A stretch of DNA of 64,000 nt from Pseudomonas iridis (GCF_017980685.1 NZ_JACXXO010000022.1:1-64000); one strand, 5' to 3'. Counted from the first letter of the stretch, positions 7,544 through 16,870 are shown. Notes: generated by a model from the sequence alone, not told the origin. Numbers and translations: made by a program.

Positions 7544-9688
7544 TTAGAACATCTCACCTTTTGCCGCTTTATCCAGCAGCAGCGCAGGCGGTGCGAAACG
7601 CTCGCCATATTGCTCGGCCAGATACTGCGCCCGGGCGACGAAATCCTTTACTCCGTACTGATTGATGTACTGCAACGCACCGCCAGTCCACGCTGCAAAA
7701 CCGATGCCGAAGATCGATCCTACGTTGGCATCCGCCGTCGAGGTCAACACGCCCTCCTCCAGACAGCGCACGGTTTCGATGGCCTGCACAAACAGCAACC
7801 TGTCACGCACGTCCTTCGGCGAAATCTGCCCGTCAGCCTTCTCGAAGCGCGTCTTCAATTCAGGCCACAAATGTTTCTGCCCACCGGCCGGGTACTGGTA
7901 GAATCCGCCACCTGCGGCTTTGCCCGGGCGCTTGTATTCGTTGAGCAGCAAATCAATCACGGCAAACGCCGGGTGTTCAATCAGCGGTTTCCCTTCTGCC
8001 TGTAAGTCCTTGGCGGTTTGCTTGCGGATATGACTCATCAGGCTGAGGGAAACTTCGTCGGAGATTGCCAGTGGCCCGACTGGCATCCCGGCCTTGCGCG
8101 CTTCGGTCTCGATCATCGGCGCGCTCACACCTTCACCGAGCATGGCGATGCCTTCATTGGTGAACGTGCCGAACACCCGCGAGGTGAAGAAGCCGCGACT
8201 GTCGTTGACCACGATCGGCGTTTTCTTGATTTGCAGGACGAAATCAAACCCGCGAGCGAGGGTTTCGTCGCTGGTCTGCGCGCCTTTGATGATTTCCACC
8301 AACGGCATTTTTTCCACCGGACTGAAGAAATGCAGGCCGATGAATTTGCTTTGATCCGGTACCACCGTCGCCAGCCCCGTGATCGGCAAGGTCGAAGTGT
8401 TGGAGGCAATCACAGCATCGGCGCCGACCACTTTCTGCGCCGCCGAAGAGACCCTCGCCTTGAGTTCGCGATCTTCAAAAACCGCCTCGATGATCAAATC
8501 GCAACCGGACAGGTCAGCATCGTTTTCGCTGGTATGAATCCGCGCCAGCACTGCCTCACGCTGCGCGGCATCCATCTGACCACGAGCGACTTTCTTGTCC
8601 AGCAACGCCGCCGAATGCGCTTTACCCTTTTCGGCAGCAGCCAGATTGATGTCCTTGAGCACCACTTCGATACCCGCCGAGGCGCTGACAAAAGCGATCC
8701 CCGCGCCCATCATCCCGGCGCCGAGCACACCGACCTTACGCGTAACGAATGGCGCAAAGCCCTGCGGCCGCGAGCCACCGGCATTGATTTCGTTGAGCTG
8801 AAACCAGAACGTGCCGATCAGGTTTTTCGAGATCTGGCCGGTGGTCAATTCTGTGAAGTAGCGGGTTTCAATCAAGTGCGCCGTGTCGAAATCCACCTGC
8901 GCGCCTTCCACTGCCGCGCAGAGAATTTTCTCCGGCGCCGGCAACGTGCCTTGGGTCTTGGTGCGCAGGATCGACGGCGCAATCGCCAACATCTGCGCGA
9001 CTTTCGGATTTGAGGGCGTGCCACCAGAAATCTGATATCCCTTCACATCCCAACGTTGTACCGCCGTCGGATTGGCAACGATCCAGGCACGCGCCTTGGC
9101 CAGCAGCTCATCGCGATCGGCCGCCAACTCATCGATCAATCCGGCCTGCAAAGCCTGTTGGGGGCGGACCTTTTTGCCTTCGAGCAAATACGGCAGCGCC
9201 TTCTCGATGCCGAGCATGCGCACCATGCGCACCACCCCGCCGCCACCCGGCAACAAGCCGAGGGTCACCTCCGGCAGACCAAGTTGCACCGACGCATCGT
9301 CCAGTGCCACCCGATGATGACACGCCAGACAGATTTCCCATCCGCCGCCGAGCGCCGCGCCGTTGATGGCCGCGACCACCGGCTTACCGAGGGTTTCCAG
9401 CGTGCGCAATTGCCCTTTGAGGGTCAGCACCATGTCGTAGAAGGCTTTGGCTTCAGGCTTGCCAACCTTGATCAACTCATTAAGGTCGCCGCCGGCGAAG
9501 AAGGTTTTCTTCGCTGACGTGATGATGACCCCGGCAATGCTTTCTTTTTCAGCCACAAGCCGGGCGACGCAGGCGGCCATTGCCTCGCGGTACACGGCGT
9601 TCATGGTGTTGGCGCTCTGGCCCGGCATGTCGATGGTGAGGACGATAATGCCGTCCTGACCTTTTTCGTAACGAATGGCTTCGCTCAT
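7544..9688 (-). CDS. FadB/FadJ-like bifunctional enoyl-CoA hydratase / 3-hydroxyacyl-CoA dehydrogenase
   Basis: 714 residues. The N-terminal crotonase domain (1-190) has FFAGGDLNELI, GAALGGGWE and LPEVTLGLLPGGGG. The 3-hydroxyacyl-CoA dehydrogenase domain (from about 315) has the NAD motif VGVLGAGMMGAGIA, the catalytic-region GLHFFSPVEKMPLVEI and its C-terminal helical parts. It carries out the two middle steps of fatty acid beta-oxidation. The thiolase gene lies directly upstream (24-base gap), the fadA-fadB partner arrangement in reverse of E. coli order. It is a paralogue rather than certainly the main fadB, so no symbol is assigned. Confidence 0.9.
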   Translation of the reverse strand: MSEAIRYEKGQDGIIVLTIDMPGQSANTMNAVYREAMAACVARLVAEKESIAGVIITSAKKTFFAGGDLNELIKVGKPEAKAFYDMVLTLKGQLRTLETLGKPVVAAINGAALGGGWEICLACHHRVALDDASVQLGLPEVTLGLLPGGGGVVRMVRMLGIEKALPYLLEGKKVRPQQALQAGLIDELAADRDELLAKARAWIVANPTAVQRWDVKGYQISGGTPSNPKVAQMLAIAPSILRTKTQGTLPAPEKILCAAVEGAQVDFDTAHLIETRYFTELTTGQISKNLIGTFWFQLNEINAGGSRPQGFAPFVTRKVGVLGAGMMGAGIAFVSASAGIEVVLKDINLAAAEKGKAHSAALLDKKVARGQMDAAQREAVLARIHTSENDADLSGCDLIIEAVFEDRELKARVSSAAQKVVGADAVIASNTSTLPITGLATVVPDQSKFIGLHFFSPVEKMPLVEIIKGAQTSDETLARGFDFVLQIKKTPIVVNDSRGFFTSRVFGTFTNEGIAMLGEGVSAPMIETEARKAGMPVGPLAISDEVSLSLMSHIRKQTAKDLQAEGKPLIEHPAFAVIDLLLNEYKRPGKAAGGGFYQYPAGGQKHLWPELKTRFEKADGQISPKDVRDRLLFVQAIETVRCLEEGVLTSTADANVGSIFGIGFAAWTGGALQYINQYGVKDFVARAQYLAEQYGERFAPPALLLDKAAKGEMF

Positions 9689-9712
9689 AACAAGGTTCCT
9701 TGAATTCGGGGT

Positions 9713-10918
9713 TCAGAGGCGTTCGATGATGGTGGCAATGCCCATGCCGCCGCCGACGCACAGCGTCGCCAGGCCATAGCGCAGGCGCCGGGTTTCCAGT
9801 TCATCGAGCAAGGTGCCGAGGATCGCGCACCCGGTGGCGCCGAGCGGATGGCCCATCGCGATGGAGCCGCCGTTGACGTTGACCTTGTCCGGATCGACAG
9901 CCATGTCCTTGATGAACTTCAACACCACCGAAGCAAACGCTTCGTTGACCTCGAACAGGTCGATGTCTTCCACGCGCAGGCCGGCCTTGGCCAGTGCCTT
10001 GCGGGTGGCCGGCGCGGGGCCCGTGAGCATGATGGTTGGATCGGTGCTGGTCACCGCCGTGGCAACAATCCGCGCCCGTGGCTGCAAGCCCAGCGCCCGC
10101 CCCTTGGCTTCGGAACCGATCAGCATCAGCGCCGCGCCATCGACGATCCCGGAACTGTTGCCAGGTGTATGTACGTGATTGATCCGTTCGACATGGCTGT
10201 AAACCCGCAGCGCCGTCGCGTCGAAACCCATCTGCCCCATCATTTCGAAACTCGGCTTGAGCTTGGCCAAACCTTCCAGGGTCGACTCGGCACGAATGAA
10301 TTCGTCGTGATCGAGGAGGATGATGCCGTTCTGATCCTGCACCGGCACCAGTGACTTGTTGAACGAGCCATCGGCCCGTGCCCGTGCCGCTTTCTGTTGC
10401 GAGTGCAGCGCGTAGGCATCGACATCCTGACGGCTGAAGCCTTCAAGGGTGGCGATGAGGTCGGCACCGATACCTTGCGGGGTGAAGTGACCCTGCAGGT
10501 TGGTTTGCGGATCCAGCGCCCAGGCGCCGCCGTCGCTGCCCATCGGCACGCGTGACATCGACTCGACGCCGCCGACCACCACCAGGTCTTCAAATCCCGA
10601 ACGCACTTTCATCGCGCCGAGGTTCACCGCTTCCAGACCCGAGGCGCAGAAACGGTTGATCTGCACGCCCGCCACGCTGACGTCCCAATCGGCCACTTGC
10701 ACGGCGGTTTTGGCGATGTCCGAGCCTTGATCGCCAATCGGCGTGACGCAGCCCAGCACCACGTCATCGACCTGGCTGGTGTCCAGCGCCGTGCGCTGTT
10801 GCAACGCGGTAAGCAGGCCGGCCACCAGAGTGACCGGTTTGACGCTGTGCAGGGCGCCATCAGCCTTGCCTCTGCCGCGCGGCGTGCGTAATGCATCGAA
10901 AATCAAAGCTTGGGTCAT
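9713..10918 (-). CDS. Acetyl-CoA C-acyltransferase (thiolase, FadA-like)
   Basis: 401 residues with the full thiolase signature. The acyl-accepting Cys is in NRFCASGLEAVN near residue 90, GGVESMSRVPMG follows, and near the C-terminus come the His of GHPLGATG and the Cys of CVGGGMG. It completes beta-oxidation with the hydratase/dehydrogenase just downstream, with which it surely forms an operon. The start at 10918 has GAGGAC upstream; the 29-residue extension to 11005 is rejected. Confidence 0.9.
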   Translation of the reverse strand: MTQALIFDALRTPRGRGKADGALHSVKPVTLVAGLLTALQQRTALDTSQVDDVVLGCVTPIGDQGSDIAKTAVQVADWDVSVAGVQINRFCASGLEAVNLGAMKVRSGFEDLVVVGGVESMSRVPMGSDGGAWALDPQTNLQGHFTPQGIGADLIATLEGFSRQDVDAYALHSQQKAARARADGSFNKSLVPVQDQNGIILLDHDEFIRAESTLEGLAKLKPSFEMMGQMGFDATALRVYSHVERINHVHTPGNSSGIVDGAALMLIGSEAKGRALGLQPRARIVATAVTSTDPTIMLTGPAPATRKALAKAGLRVEDIDLFEVNEAFASVVLKFIKDMAVDPDKVNVNGGSIAMGHPLGATGCAILGTLLDELETRRLRYGLATLCVGGGMGIATIIERL

Positions 10919-11311
10919 GACGTCCTCGAACCTGTGCGGTGAGTGAATTCTTGTGCTCCCACTCTTGGCCTGCACGCTCAAGGATTCAATGACCACAGCG
11001 CTCAATGGTGTTGACGCACACGCTCAGACGGACGGTCATCAGGCATCGGGTGAACCGGTTCAGGTCGGCGAGTTGTCTAGCAAGCGGGCGGCGACGGAGC
11101 TGGCAATACGCCTCATACCTTTTTAATCGCTGACAGCTGCAGCCCCATATTAAATGGATCTAAGCCAAGCGTGACGCGGGCCCTAAGGTAGAACATGTAC
11201 GTCGTGGTCGTCGGGTTTTGCCGAGGCAGGCGTTCTTTAACAGGAAGTGCATCGCTTGCCGTCATGGATATGCAGGCAGGCCTCAGGAAATAACAAAAAG
11301 GCGGTCAAGCC
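10919..11311. other. Intergenic region upstream of the thiolase operon
   Basis: No gene found. It holds the promoter area of the minus-strand thiolase-hydratase operon, and AT-rich patches near 11115-11160. I see no clear regulator palindrome. Confidence 0.4.
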
Positions 11312-11407
11312 ATGTTCAAACAACCGAAAGTTCGTCAAGCAGGGCTCATTCTTTTCGCCACGACACTGTTGCTGATTTTGCCGAACCTGACCAAGGTGAT
11401 CGGCTGA
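11312..11407 (+). CDS. Small single-pass membrane protein
   Basis: A 31-residue reading frame: MFKQPKVRQAGLILFATTLL followed by LILPNLTKVIG and a stop. A basic N-terminus (K, K, R) precedes one hydrophobic helix, as in small inner-membrane proteins. AAGGCGG lies about 9 bases before the ATG. It is too short for usual gene callers. It lies about 110 bases upstream of the cytochrome c gene, so co-transcription is possible. Function unknown. Confidence 0.55.
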   Translation: MFKQPKVRQAGLILFATTLLLILPNLTKVIG

Positions 11408-11518
11408 ATCAAGAAACAGTTGCTGGTTATCGCCACTGGAAGATGTACCTGGCCCGCTACCCGGGCCAGCGTGGCTGTGCCAATCTGTGCACATTTGCAC
11501 GGCATGGACGGCGATTAT

Positions 11519-12325
11519 TTGAAAGCGCTCATTGTGTTTGGGGCCTTGCTGCTAAGCATGCCCTTGTCAGCCGCACAGCTGGATTTACAGCTGGGCGCAA
11601 ACAGCCGCATCTGGCAGACCGAGGAGCTACTCAAGCATCCTCAGGTACAAACCCTCACGGTAAAAAACGATGTGTCCTACAAGAAGGATATGACGTATCG
11701 CGCCGTGCCCGTGGCGGCGTTGCTGAGCGGAATCAAACCTGAGGATCATCTGCAAGCGGTAGCGCTGGATGGCTTTGCCGCCGAGTTGGCAGCAGCGCCG
11801 CTGCTCAACACCCAAGGCTCGCGTGCCTGGCTGGCGATTGAAGACCCCGCGCATCCGTGGCCGCCATTGTCGGCGGGCAAGCACAGCGCCGGGCCGTTCT
11901 ATCTGGTGTGGACTGATCCACAGGCCGGCAACATCAGCCCTGAGCAATGGCCGTTCGAGGTCGCCAGCATCAAGCGCATGGCGCCCGTGGCTGAGCGCTT
12001 CCCGGCCCTGTTGCCGGACCCTGCGCTGAAAGCAGATGACCCCGTGAATCAGGGGTTCGCGCTGTTTCAGAAGAACTGCCTGGCCTGCCATCGCCTTAAC
12101 GGTGCGGGGGATGCGCAGTTTGGGCCGGATCTGAATATTCCGTACAACCCGACCGAGTATTTCGGTGCGGACTTCCTAAAGCGATACATCCGTGATCCGC
12201 AGAGTTTGCGCCAATGGCCTCAGGCGAAGATGCCAGGGTTTTCGGCACAGGTGCTGCCAGAGGAGGATTTGCAGATGTTAGTGGGGTATCTGAAACACAT
12301 GGTGGGGCGCAAGGTTAAGCCTTGA
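11519..12325 (+). CDS. Periplasmic cytochrome c family protein
   Basis: 268 residues. Read from the TTG at 11519 it begins with a clean signal peptide (MKALIVFGALLLSMPLSAA), and GGACGG sits 7 bases upstream. The alternative ATG at 11504 adds five acidic residues in front of the signal. The middle (about 25-160) resembles sulfite-oxidase/molybdopterin-type accessory domains but lacks an obvious cofactor motif. The C-terminal part has a c-type haem site C187-L-A-C190-H191 and a distal Met in KMPGF. Probably an electron carrier in the periplasm; its partner is not in the window. Confidence 0.75.
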   Translation: MKALIVFGALLLSMPLSAAQLDLQLGANSRIWQTEELLKHPQVQTLTVKNDVSYKKDMTYRAVPVAALLSGIKPEDHLQAVALDGFAAELAAAPLLNTQGSRAWLAIEDPAHPWPPLSAGKHSAGPFYLVWTDPQAGNISPEQWPFEVASIKRMAPVAERFPALLPDPALKADDPVNQGFALFQKNCLACHRLNGAGDAQFGPDLNIPYNPTEYFGADFLKRYIRDPQSLRQWPQAKMPGFSAQVLPEEDLQMLVGYLKHMVGRKVKP

Positions 12326-12353
12326 TACCTTGAGCCTTGGGTGGTTATCACCG

Positions 12354-12446
12354 ACCGCTATCGCTGGCAAGCCAGCTCCCACAGGATCACCACTGACTCA
12401 AAGTCAGCGCATAACCTGTGGGAGCTGGCTTGCCAGCGATAGCGGT
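12354..12446. repeat. REP inverted pair
   Basis: Arms at 12354-12384 and 12415-12446 are near-perfect reverse complements (CGCTGGCAAGCCAGCTCCCA), with a small AGTCA palindrome between them. Between convergent genes. Confidence 0.85.
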
Positions 12447-12455
12447 ATCCCGAAT

Positions 12456-13259
12456 CTACTGCTGCTGGACAGAGATCACTGGGGTCGGCGATACGAACAC
12501 CTTCGCATGCATCTGCTCGCACCCGCCGCCCCGGCGCATCCCGCGCACCGGGCAGGCATCCAGATAATCCAGACCCACCGCCAGCTTCAGGTGTCGCTCC
12601 GGTCGCGCCAGCTCATTGGTTACGTCAAAACTGTACCAGGCATCATCCAGCCACGCTTCGGCCCAGGCATGGCTGGCCAGGTGTTCGCAATCCTCGCTGT
12701 ACAGATACCCCGAGACATACCGCGAGGGAATCCCGAGACTGCGTGCGCACGCCAGAAACGCATGGGTGTGATCCTGGCAGACGCCCGCCCGTCCGGCGAA
12801 GGCTTGCATGGCACTGGTGTCGACCGCGGTAGAACCGGGCGTATAGGTCATGTGCTGATTCAGACCGTGCATCAGATCGATGAGTGCCGTGCGGTCGCGG
12901 CGTTGCTTGCAGGATTTTTCCGCAAACCCGCGCAGTGCCTCGTCAGCCTCGGTCAACCGGGTAAAGCGCAGAAACGGTAGCGCCGACTGGCTCTCGTGTT
13001 CGGCCTCGCGCAATTCGTCGATATCAACCTGACCACGCGCACCGATGATGATCGCTTCATGTGGCTCGTCCATGGTCAGCACATGCAGGATGTTGCCGAA
13101 CGGATCGAGTTGCGCGCGCACCGGGCGCGGCAGGTCGAGCTGCCAGCTCAGCACGTGTTGACGCTCGCTGTCGTGTGGGGTCAGCCGCAGGTACTGGATG
13201 CTCGCCCGCACCTGATCCTCGTAGTGATAGGTGGTCTCGTGGCTAATCGAAAGTCTCAT
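12456..13259 (-). CDS. Transglutaminase-like cysteine peptidase/ligase family protein
   Basis: 267 residues. An N-terminal beta domain (SHETTYHYEDQV) precedes a papain-like transglutaminase core. The catalytic Cys is in AGVCQDHTHAFLACARSLG (around residue 165), the His in SHAWAEAWL (around 200) and the Asp in YSFDVTN. It is the last gene of a three-gene operon after the ATP-grasp and alpha-E genes, and its start overlaps the alpha-E stop by 4 bases. In this context the family is thought to hydrolyse or rearrange amide bonds of a peptide made by the ATP-grasp enzyme (comparative-genomics inference, not a proven reaction). Confidence 0.85.
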   Translation of the reverse strand: MRLSISHETTYHYEDQVRASIQYLRLTPHDSERQHVLSWQLDLPRPVRAQLDPFGNILHVLTMDEPHEAIIIGARGQVDIDELREAEHESQSALPFLRFTRLTEADEALRGFAEKSCKQRRDRTALIDLMHGLNQHMTYTPGSTAVDTSAMQAFAGRAGVCQDHTHAFLACARSLGIPSRYVSGYLYSEDCEHLASHAWAEAWLDDAWYSFDVTNELARPERHLKLAVGLDYLDACPVRGMRRGGGCEQMHAKVFVSPTPVISVQQQ

Positions 13260-14206
13260 GCAGCCTCCAGGTAGGAACTGTGAATGGCGTTACCCAACTG
13301 GCGCACCAGCGGGATGAATTCGGTCAGCCAGGCGTGCAGGCCTTCCTCGAGAATTTCGTTGATGCCGGTATAGCGCAGGCGCGCGTCCATTTCTGCCGCC
13401 AGGCGTTGCGCCGGTCGCCCGTTGGCACCGGGCAACTGAGCGAGAATCTGGTCGATCTCCTCGGTGCAGGCACGCAGCGAACGCGGTACGTCAGCACGCA
13501 ACAGCAGCAGCTCGGCGACATGCCGGGCACCCGGGGCGTCACGATAGATTTCGGTGTAAGCCTCGAATGATGACAACGCTCGCAGCAACGCACTCCACTG
13601 GTAATACGCGTGGGCAGTGCCGTCACTGACGGCCTCGGCCTGATCGCCGGCCATTTCGTAGCGCGCATCGAGCAGCCGCAAGGTGTTGTCTGCGCGCTCG
13701 ATAAAGGTGCCCAGACGAATAAAACGAAACGCATCGTTACGCATGATCGTGCCGTAGGACGCACCGCGGAACAGGTGCGAACGCTCCTTGATCCACTCGC
13801 AGAAACGACTCATGCCATAACGGCTGAGACCCTGCTCGGCGATCCCGCGAATTTCCAGCCACGTGGCGTTGATGTTTTCCCACATGTCCGCAGTAATGCG
13901 CCCACGCACCGCATGAGCACTGGCCCGCGCCGCGCCGAGACAGCTGTAGATGCTCGCCGGATTGGCCGCATCAAGGGCGAAGAAATGCAACAGGCGTTCG
14001 GCATGCAGCGCACCGTGACGCTCCAGATAATCGTCAAGGGTGCCGGTGATCAACAGTGGCATCGCCAGCTCGTGCAGACCATCGCCGCGACCGTCCTGCG
14101 GCATCAGCGACAGCGAATAACTGATGTCGAGCATCCGAGCGAGGTTTTCCGCCCGCTCCAGGTAACGCGACATCCAATACAGATCCGAGGCAGTTCTACT
14201 TAACAT
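13256..14206 (-). CDS. Alpha-E domain protein of the ATP-grasp/transglutaminase operon
   Basis: 316 residues, almost entirely helical. It starts MLSRTASDLYWMSRYLERAENLARMLD, the N-terminal signature of the alpha-E family. Conserved ARASAHAVRGRI and YGTIMRNDAFRFIRLGTFIERADNTLRLLD blocks follow. GAAGGAAG precedes the start and lies against the stop of the ATP-grasp gene 12 bases away. Its stop overlaps the transglutaminase start. The tight packing implies one functional complex; the biochemical role is unknown. Confidence 0.85.
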   Translation of the reverse strand: MLSRTASDLYWMSRYLERAENLARMLDISYSLSLMPQDGRGDGLHELAMPLLITGTLDDYLERHGALHAERLLHFFALDAANPASIYSCLGAARASAHAVRGRITADMWENINATWLEIRGIAEQGLSRYGMSRFCEWIKERSHLFRGASYGTIMRNDAFRFIRLGTFIERADNTLRLLDARYEMAGDQAEAVSDGTAHAYYQWSALLRALSSFEAYTEIYRDAPGARHVAELLLLRADVPRSLRACTEEIDQILAQLPGANGRPAQRLAAEMDARLRYTGINEILEEGLHAWLTEFIPLVRQLGNAIHSSYLEAA

Positions 14207-14218
14207 GGCAAGCTTCCT

Positions 14219-15628
14219 TCAATCCTCGACCACCCAGGTGTCCTTGGTTCCGCCGCCCTGGGAGGAATTCACCACCAGAGAGCCTTCACGCAGCGCGACA
14301 CGGGTCAAACCACCGGGTACGACCCGGGTTTCGCGCCCCGACAAGACAAACGGGCGCAAGTCGATATGACGTGGCGCAATGCCGTTTTCGACAAAAGTCG
14401 GGCAGGTCGACAGTGACAGCGTCGGTTGTGCGATATACGCGTGAGGTTTGGCCTTGATCCGCTCACGAAAGGCGTCAATTTCCGCCTTCGTCGACGCCGG
14501 CCCCACCAACATCCCGTAACCGCCGGAGCCCTGGGTTTCCTTGACCACCAGATCTGGAAGATTGGCCAGCACGTGGGAAAGTTCAGACGGGTTGCGGCAT
14601 TGCCAGGTCGGCACGTTTTTCAGGATCGGTTCTTCATCGAGATAGAAGCGGATCATGTCGGTAACAAACGGGTAGACCGATTTGTCATCCGCCACGCCGG
14701 TGCCGATGGCATTGGCCAGTACCACATTGCCGGAGCGATAGGACGACAGCAGCCCCGGCACACCGAGCATCGAGTCCGGGTTGAACGCCAGCGGATCGAG
14801 GAACGCATCGTCGAGACGGCGGTAGATCACGTCCACGGCTTTCGGGCCGTCGGTGGTGCGCATGAAGACTTTGTCGTCACGCACGAACAGATCCGCGCCC
14901 TCCACCAGTTCAACACCCATTTCCCTGGCCAGAAACGCATGCTCGAAAAACGCACTGTTGAAGCGCCCGGGCGTCAGCACCACCACGCTGGGGTCATCGA
15001 TGGGGCTGGAGCTTTTCAGGGTGTCGAGTAACAGGTTCGGATAATGGTCGATCGGCGCAATGCGCTGGGCGGCGAACAGTTCCGGGAACAGGCGCATCAT
15101 CATTTTGCGGTCTTCGAGCATGTAGCTCACGCCGCTCGGGGTGCGCAAATTGTCTTCGAGCACGTAATAGGTGCCGTCGCCATCGCGCACCAGATCGACG
15201 CCAGAAATATGCGAGTAGATGTCGCGGTGCAGATCCAGCCCCTGCATCGCCAACTGATACTGCTCGTTGGCCAGCACCTGCTCGGCGGGAATGATCCCGG
15301 CCTTGATGATGCGCTGCTCGTGATAGAGATCGGCGATGAACATGTTCAACGCCTTGACCCGCTGAATGCAGCCGCGCTCGACGATCCGCCATTCGCTGGC
15401 GGGAATGCTGCGCGGAATGGTGTCGAAAGGAATCAGCCGCTCAGTGCCCTGCTCGTCCCCATAGAGCGTGAAAGTAATCCCGGCGCGATGGAACAGCAGA
15501 TCGGCCTCGCGTCGCCGTTGTGCCAGCAGCTCATCAGGCGTGTCGGCCAGCCAACGGGCAAATTCCCGGTAATGCGGGCGAACCTGGCCGCCGGCATCGT
15601 ACATCTCATCAAAATAGGTGCGGATCAT
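14219..15628 (-). CDS. Circularly permuted type 2 ATP-grasp protein
   Basis: 469 residues beginning MIRTYFDEMYDAGGQVRPHY. It contains DGTYYVLEDNLRTPSGVSYM (metal/ATP-site region, about 155-175), DDPSVVVLTPG, and KETQGSGGYGMLVGP near 375, typical of circularly permuted ATP-grasp amidoligases. Such enzymes form amide bonds through acyl-phosphate intermediates. The start at 15628 has AAGGAG at correct distance; a 44-residue upstream extension is rejected. First gene of the operon with alpha-E and transglutaminase genes. The substrate is unknown. Confidence 0.87.
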   Translation of the reverse strand: MIRTYFDEMYDAGGQVRPHYREFARWLADTPDELLAQRRREADLLFHRAGITFTLYGDEQGTERLIPFDTIPRSIPASEWRIVERGCIQRVKALNMFIADLYHEQRIIKAGIIPAEQVLANEQYQLAMQGLDLHRDIYSHISGVDLVRDGDGTYYVLEDNLRTPSGVSYMLEDRKMMMRLFPELFAAQRIAPIDHYPNLLLDTLKSSSPIDDPSVVVLTPGRFNSAFFEHAFLAREMGVELVEGADLFVRDDKVFMRTTDGPKAVDVIYRRLDDAFLDPLAFNPDSMLGVPGLLSSYRSGNVVLANAIGTGVADDKSVYPFVTDMIRFYLDEEPILKNVPTWQCRNPSELSHVLANLPDLVVKETQGSGGYGMLVGPASTKAEIDAFRERIKAKPHAYIAQPTLSLSTCPTFVENGIAPRHIDLRPFVLSGRETRVVPGGLTRVALREGSLVVNSSQGGGTKDTWVVED

Positions 15629-15823
15629 GCCGTACTCCTTGTCACCCGGACCTACAGGCCTTCGCAAGGCCCGTGCCATCGGCATAAACGCTTTGATATC
15701 AATCGGTTGGATATTCACGTCGCAGGCGCCGCACCATTCCTGTGCGGCAATTGCCCCCACCTGATCGCCCCCGCTTCATTGCGACGCACTGCATCGCCTA
15801 TCACCAGCATAGTCAGAGTTGAT

Positions 15824-15852
15824 TTCACTGCTCGGCGTCAGCTACGGATAAT
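15824..15852 (+). promoter_or_regulatory. Candidate sigma-70 promoter
   Basis: TTCACT at 15824-15829, a 17-base spacer, then GATAAT at 15847-15852. Transcription would start near 15859 and run to the terminator at 15973-15999. It points away from the ATP-grasp operon. Confidence 0.5.
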
Positions 15853-15858
15853 CCGCGC

Positions 15859-15999
15859 ATTCGCTGAACAAACTTCTACGCAGAAGTCTTCAGCCCCACT
15901 GATCCGCACTGCCAACGCAGCCCGCAAAGCCTTAACCCTGACCGGTTTCCTCTCCTTATCGGTCTTCCCTTTAGCCACCCTCTGCGGTGGCTTTTTTTT
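15859..15999 (+). ncRNA. Candidate small RNA between a promoter and a terminator
   Basis: About 140 bases bounded by a good promoter match and a strong intrinsic terminator, with no convincing reading frame or ribosome site inside. It includes an internal hairpin (ACTTCTACGCAGAAGT). I do not recognise it as a named Pseudomonas RNA. It could also be a leader or encode a very short peptide. Confidence 0.45.
15973..15999 (+). terminator. Strong plus-strand terminator
   Basis: GCCACC-CTCTGC-GGTGGC stem followed by eight T. No plus-strand gene ends here, which supports the small RNA call. Confidence 0.8.
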
Positions 16000-16022
16000 G
16001 CCTGTTTGAAACGTTTTGATTT

Positions 16023-16060
16023 CAAAAACAACAACGGCCGACCCAAAGGCCAGCCGTTGC
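16023..16060 (-). terminator. Terminator of rraB-like gene
   Basis: GCAACGGCTGGCC/GGCCGTTG stem then TTGTTTTTG on the minus strand, 19 bases after the stop at 16079. Confidence 0.7.
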
Positions 16061-16078
16061 TTACGTTCAGGCGGGGGA

Positions 16079-16426
16079 TCAGTTCAGACGGTAGCGACTG
16101 CGCACCTCCTGCTTCACGCCCCAACCCTCGATGATGCCGCCCAATGGCTCGACCACGGCAGAAAAGCCCTGCTCGAAATCGCCAATATCGTCATAGGTTG
16201 CGTACATCACTTTGCTTAATTCCAGAGACCACGCGCCGTCGTCGCGCGCGCTGACCTGGGCATTGATGGATTCACCGCGAAATTTTCCTGCTGCCCTGCG
16301 CGCCCGCTCCTCGTCCGGGAAAATCGCGTAGAACTCGATGGGATGGAATCGGGAAAAATCGAAACCGCCTTCTTTCATGCGGCGCAGAACATTGCTGCTG
16401 ATGTCTTCTTGATAGGCTGTGCTCAT
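16079..16426 (-). CDS. Ribonuclease E inhibitor RraB family protein
   Basis: 115 residues. It has FDFSRFHPIEFYAIFPDEERARRAAGKF in the middle and ends with a VEPLGGIIEGWGVKQEV block, matching RraB/DUF695-type proteins, small cytosolic inhibitors of RNase E. GAGGGGGA precedes the ATG at 16426; the 34-residue extension is rejected. Single gene with a terminator. Whether it truly inhibits RNase E in this organism is inferred from family only. Confidence 0.75.
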   Translation of the reverse strand: MSTAYQEDISSNVLRRMKEGGFDFSRFHPIEFYAIFPDEERARRAAGKFRGESINAQVSARDDGAWSLELSKVMYATYDDIGDFEQGFSAVVEPLGGIIEGWGVKQEVRSRYRLN

Positions 16427-16636
16427 GAATCGTCCCCCTCGGATAGATGGATAGACTTTCCGTATTCCCGCCCCGGGCCTGACAGGCCAAAGCACTACTG
16501 CAACGTGGTTGCTGCGGGAAACAAGCATGTAGCTGACAAGACCAGACCTTAGCGATCCGTTCGCTGATCTCGCTTGCAGAGTAGCCCCAAGATAGAGCCG
16601 CTGCCAAGGCCTGGTGATTGAAGTGACAGGAAATTT

Positions 16637-16870
16637 TCAGACGGGAGTGATGCTGATGATTTCTATACCGTTCTGGGTTTTGAGGCTTTTGACGGCCGCA
16701 TCGGGCGTACGCCCTTCCAGATCGTTGAGATCCAGTTTGGCGGCGACGGGCAGAAACCGTTCCTTGATGAGTTTGGCGGCGTGCTCGTGATTCGGGCATT
16801 CCTCGCACTCGAAGACTTCGTCGACTGATTCACCATGATCATCCACGAAAGTGACTTTCCACTTTTGCAT
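16637..16870 (-). CDS. Conserved hypothetical small protein
   Basis: 77 residues beginning MQKWKVTFVDDHGESVDEVFECEECPNHEHAA. A CxxC-type pair (CEEC) and nearby His could bind a metal. There is a perfect GGAGG ribosome site 6 bases before the ATG at 16870. No signal peptide or membrane helix. I do not know the family. It stands alone between rraB and a REP pair. Confidence 0.65.
   Translation of the reverse strand: MQKWKVTFVDDHGESVDEVFECEECPNHEHAAKLIKERFLPVAAKLDLNDLEGRTPDAAVKSLKTQNGIEIISITPV

Noticed and set aside
8018..9013. Plus-strand open frame opposite the FadB-like gene
   Set aside because: Shadow of the conserved minus-strand enzyme; no family sequence.
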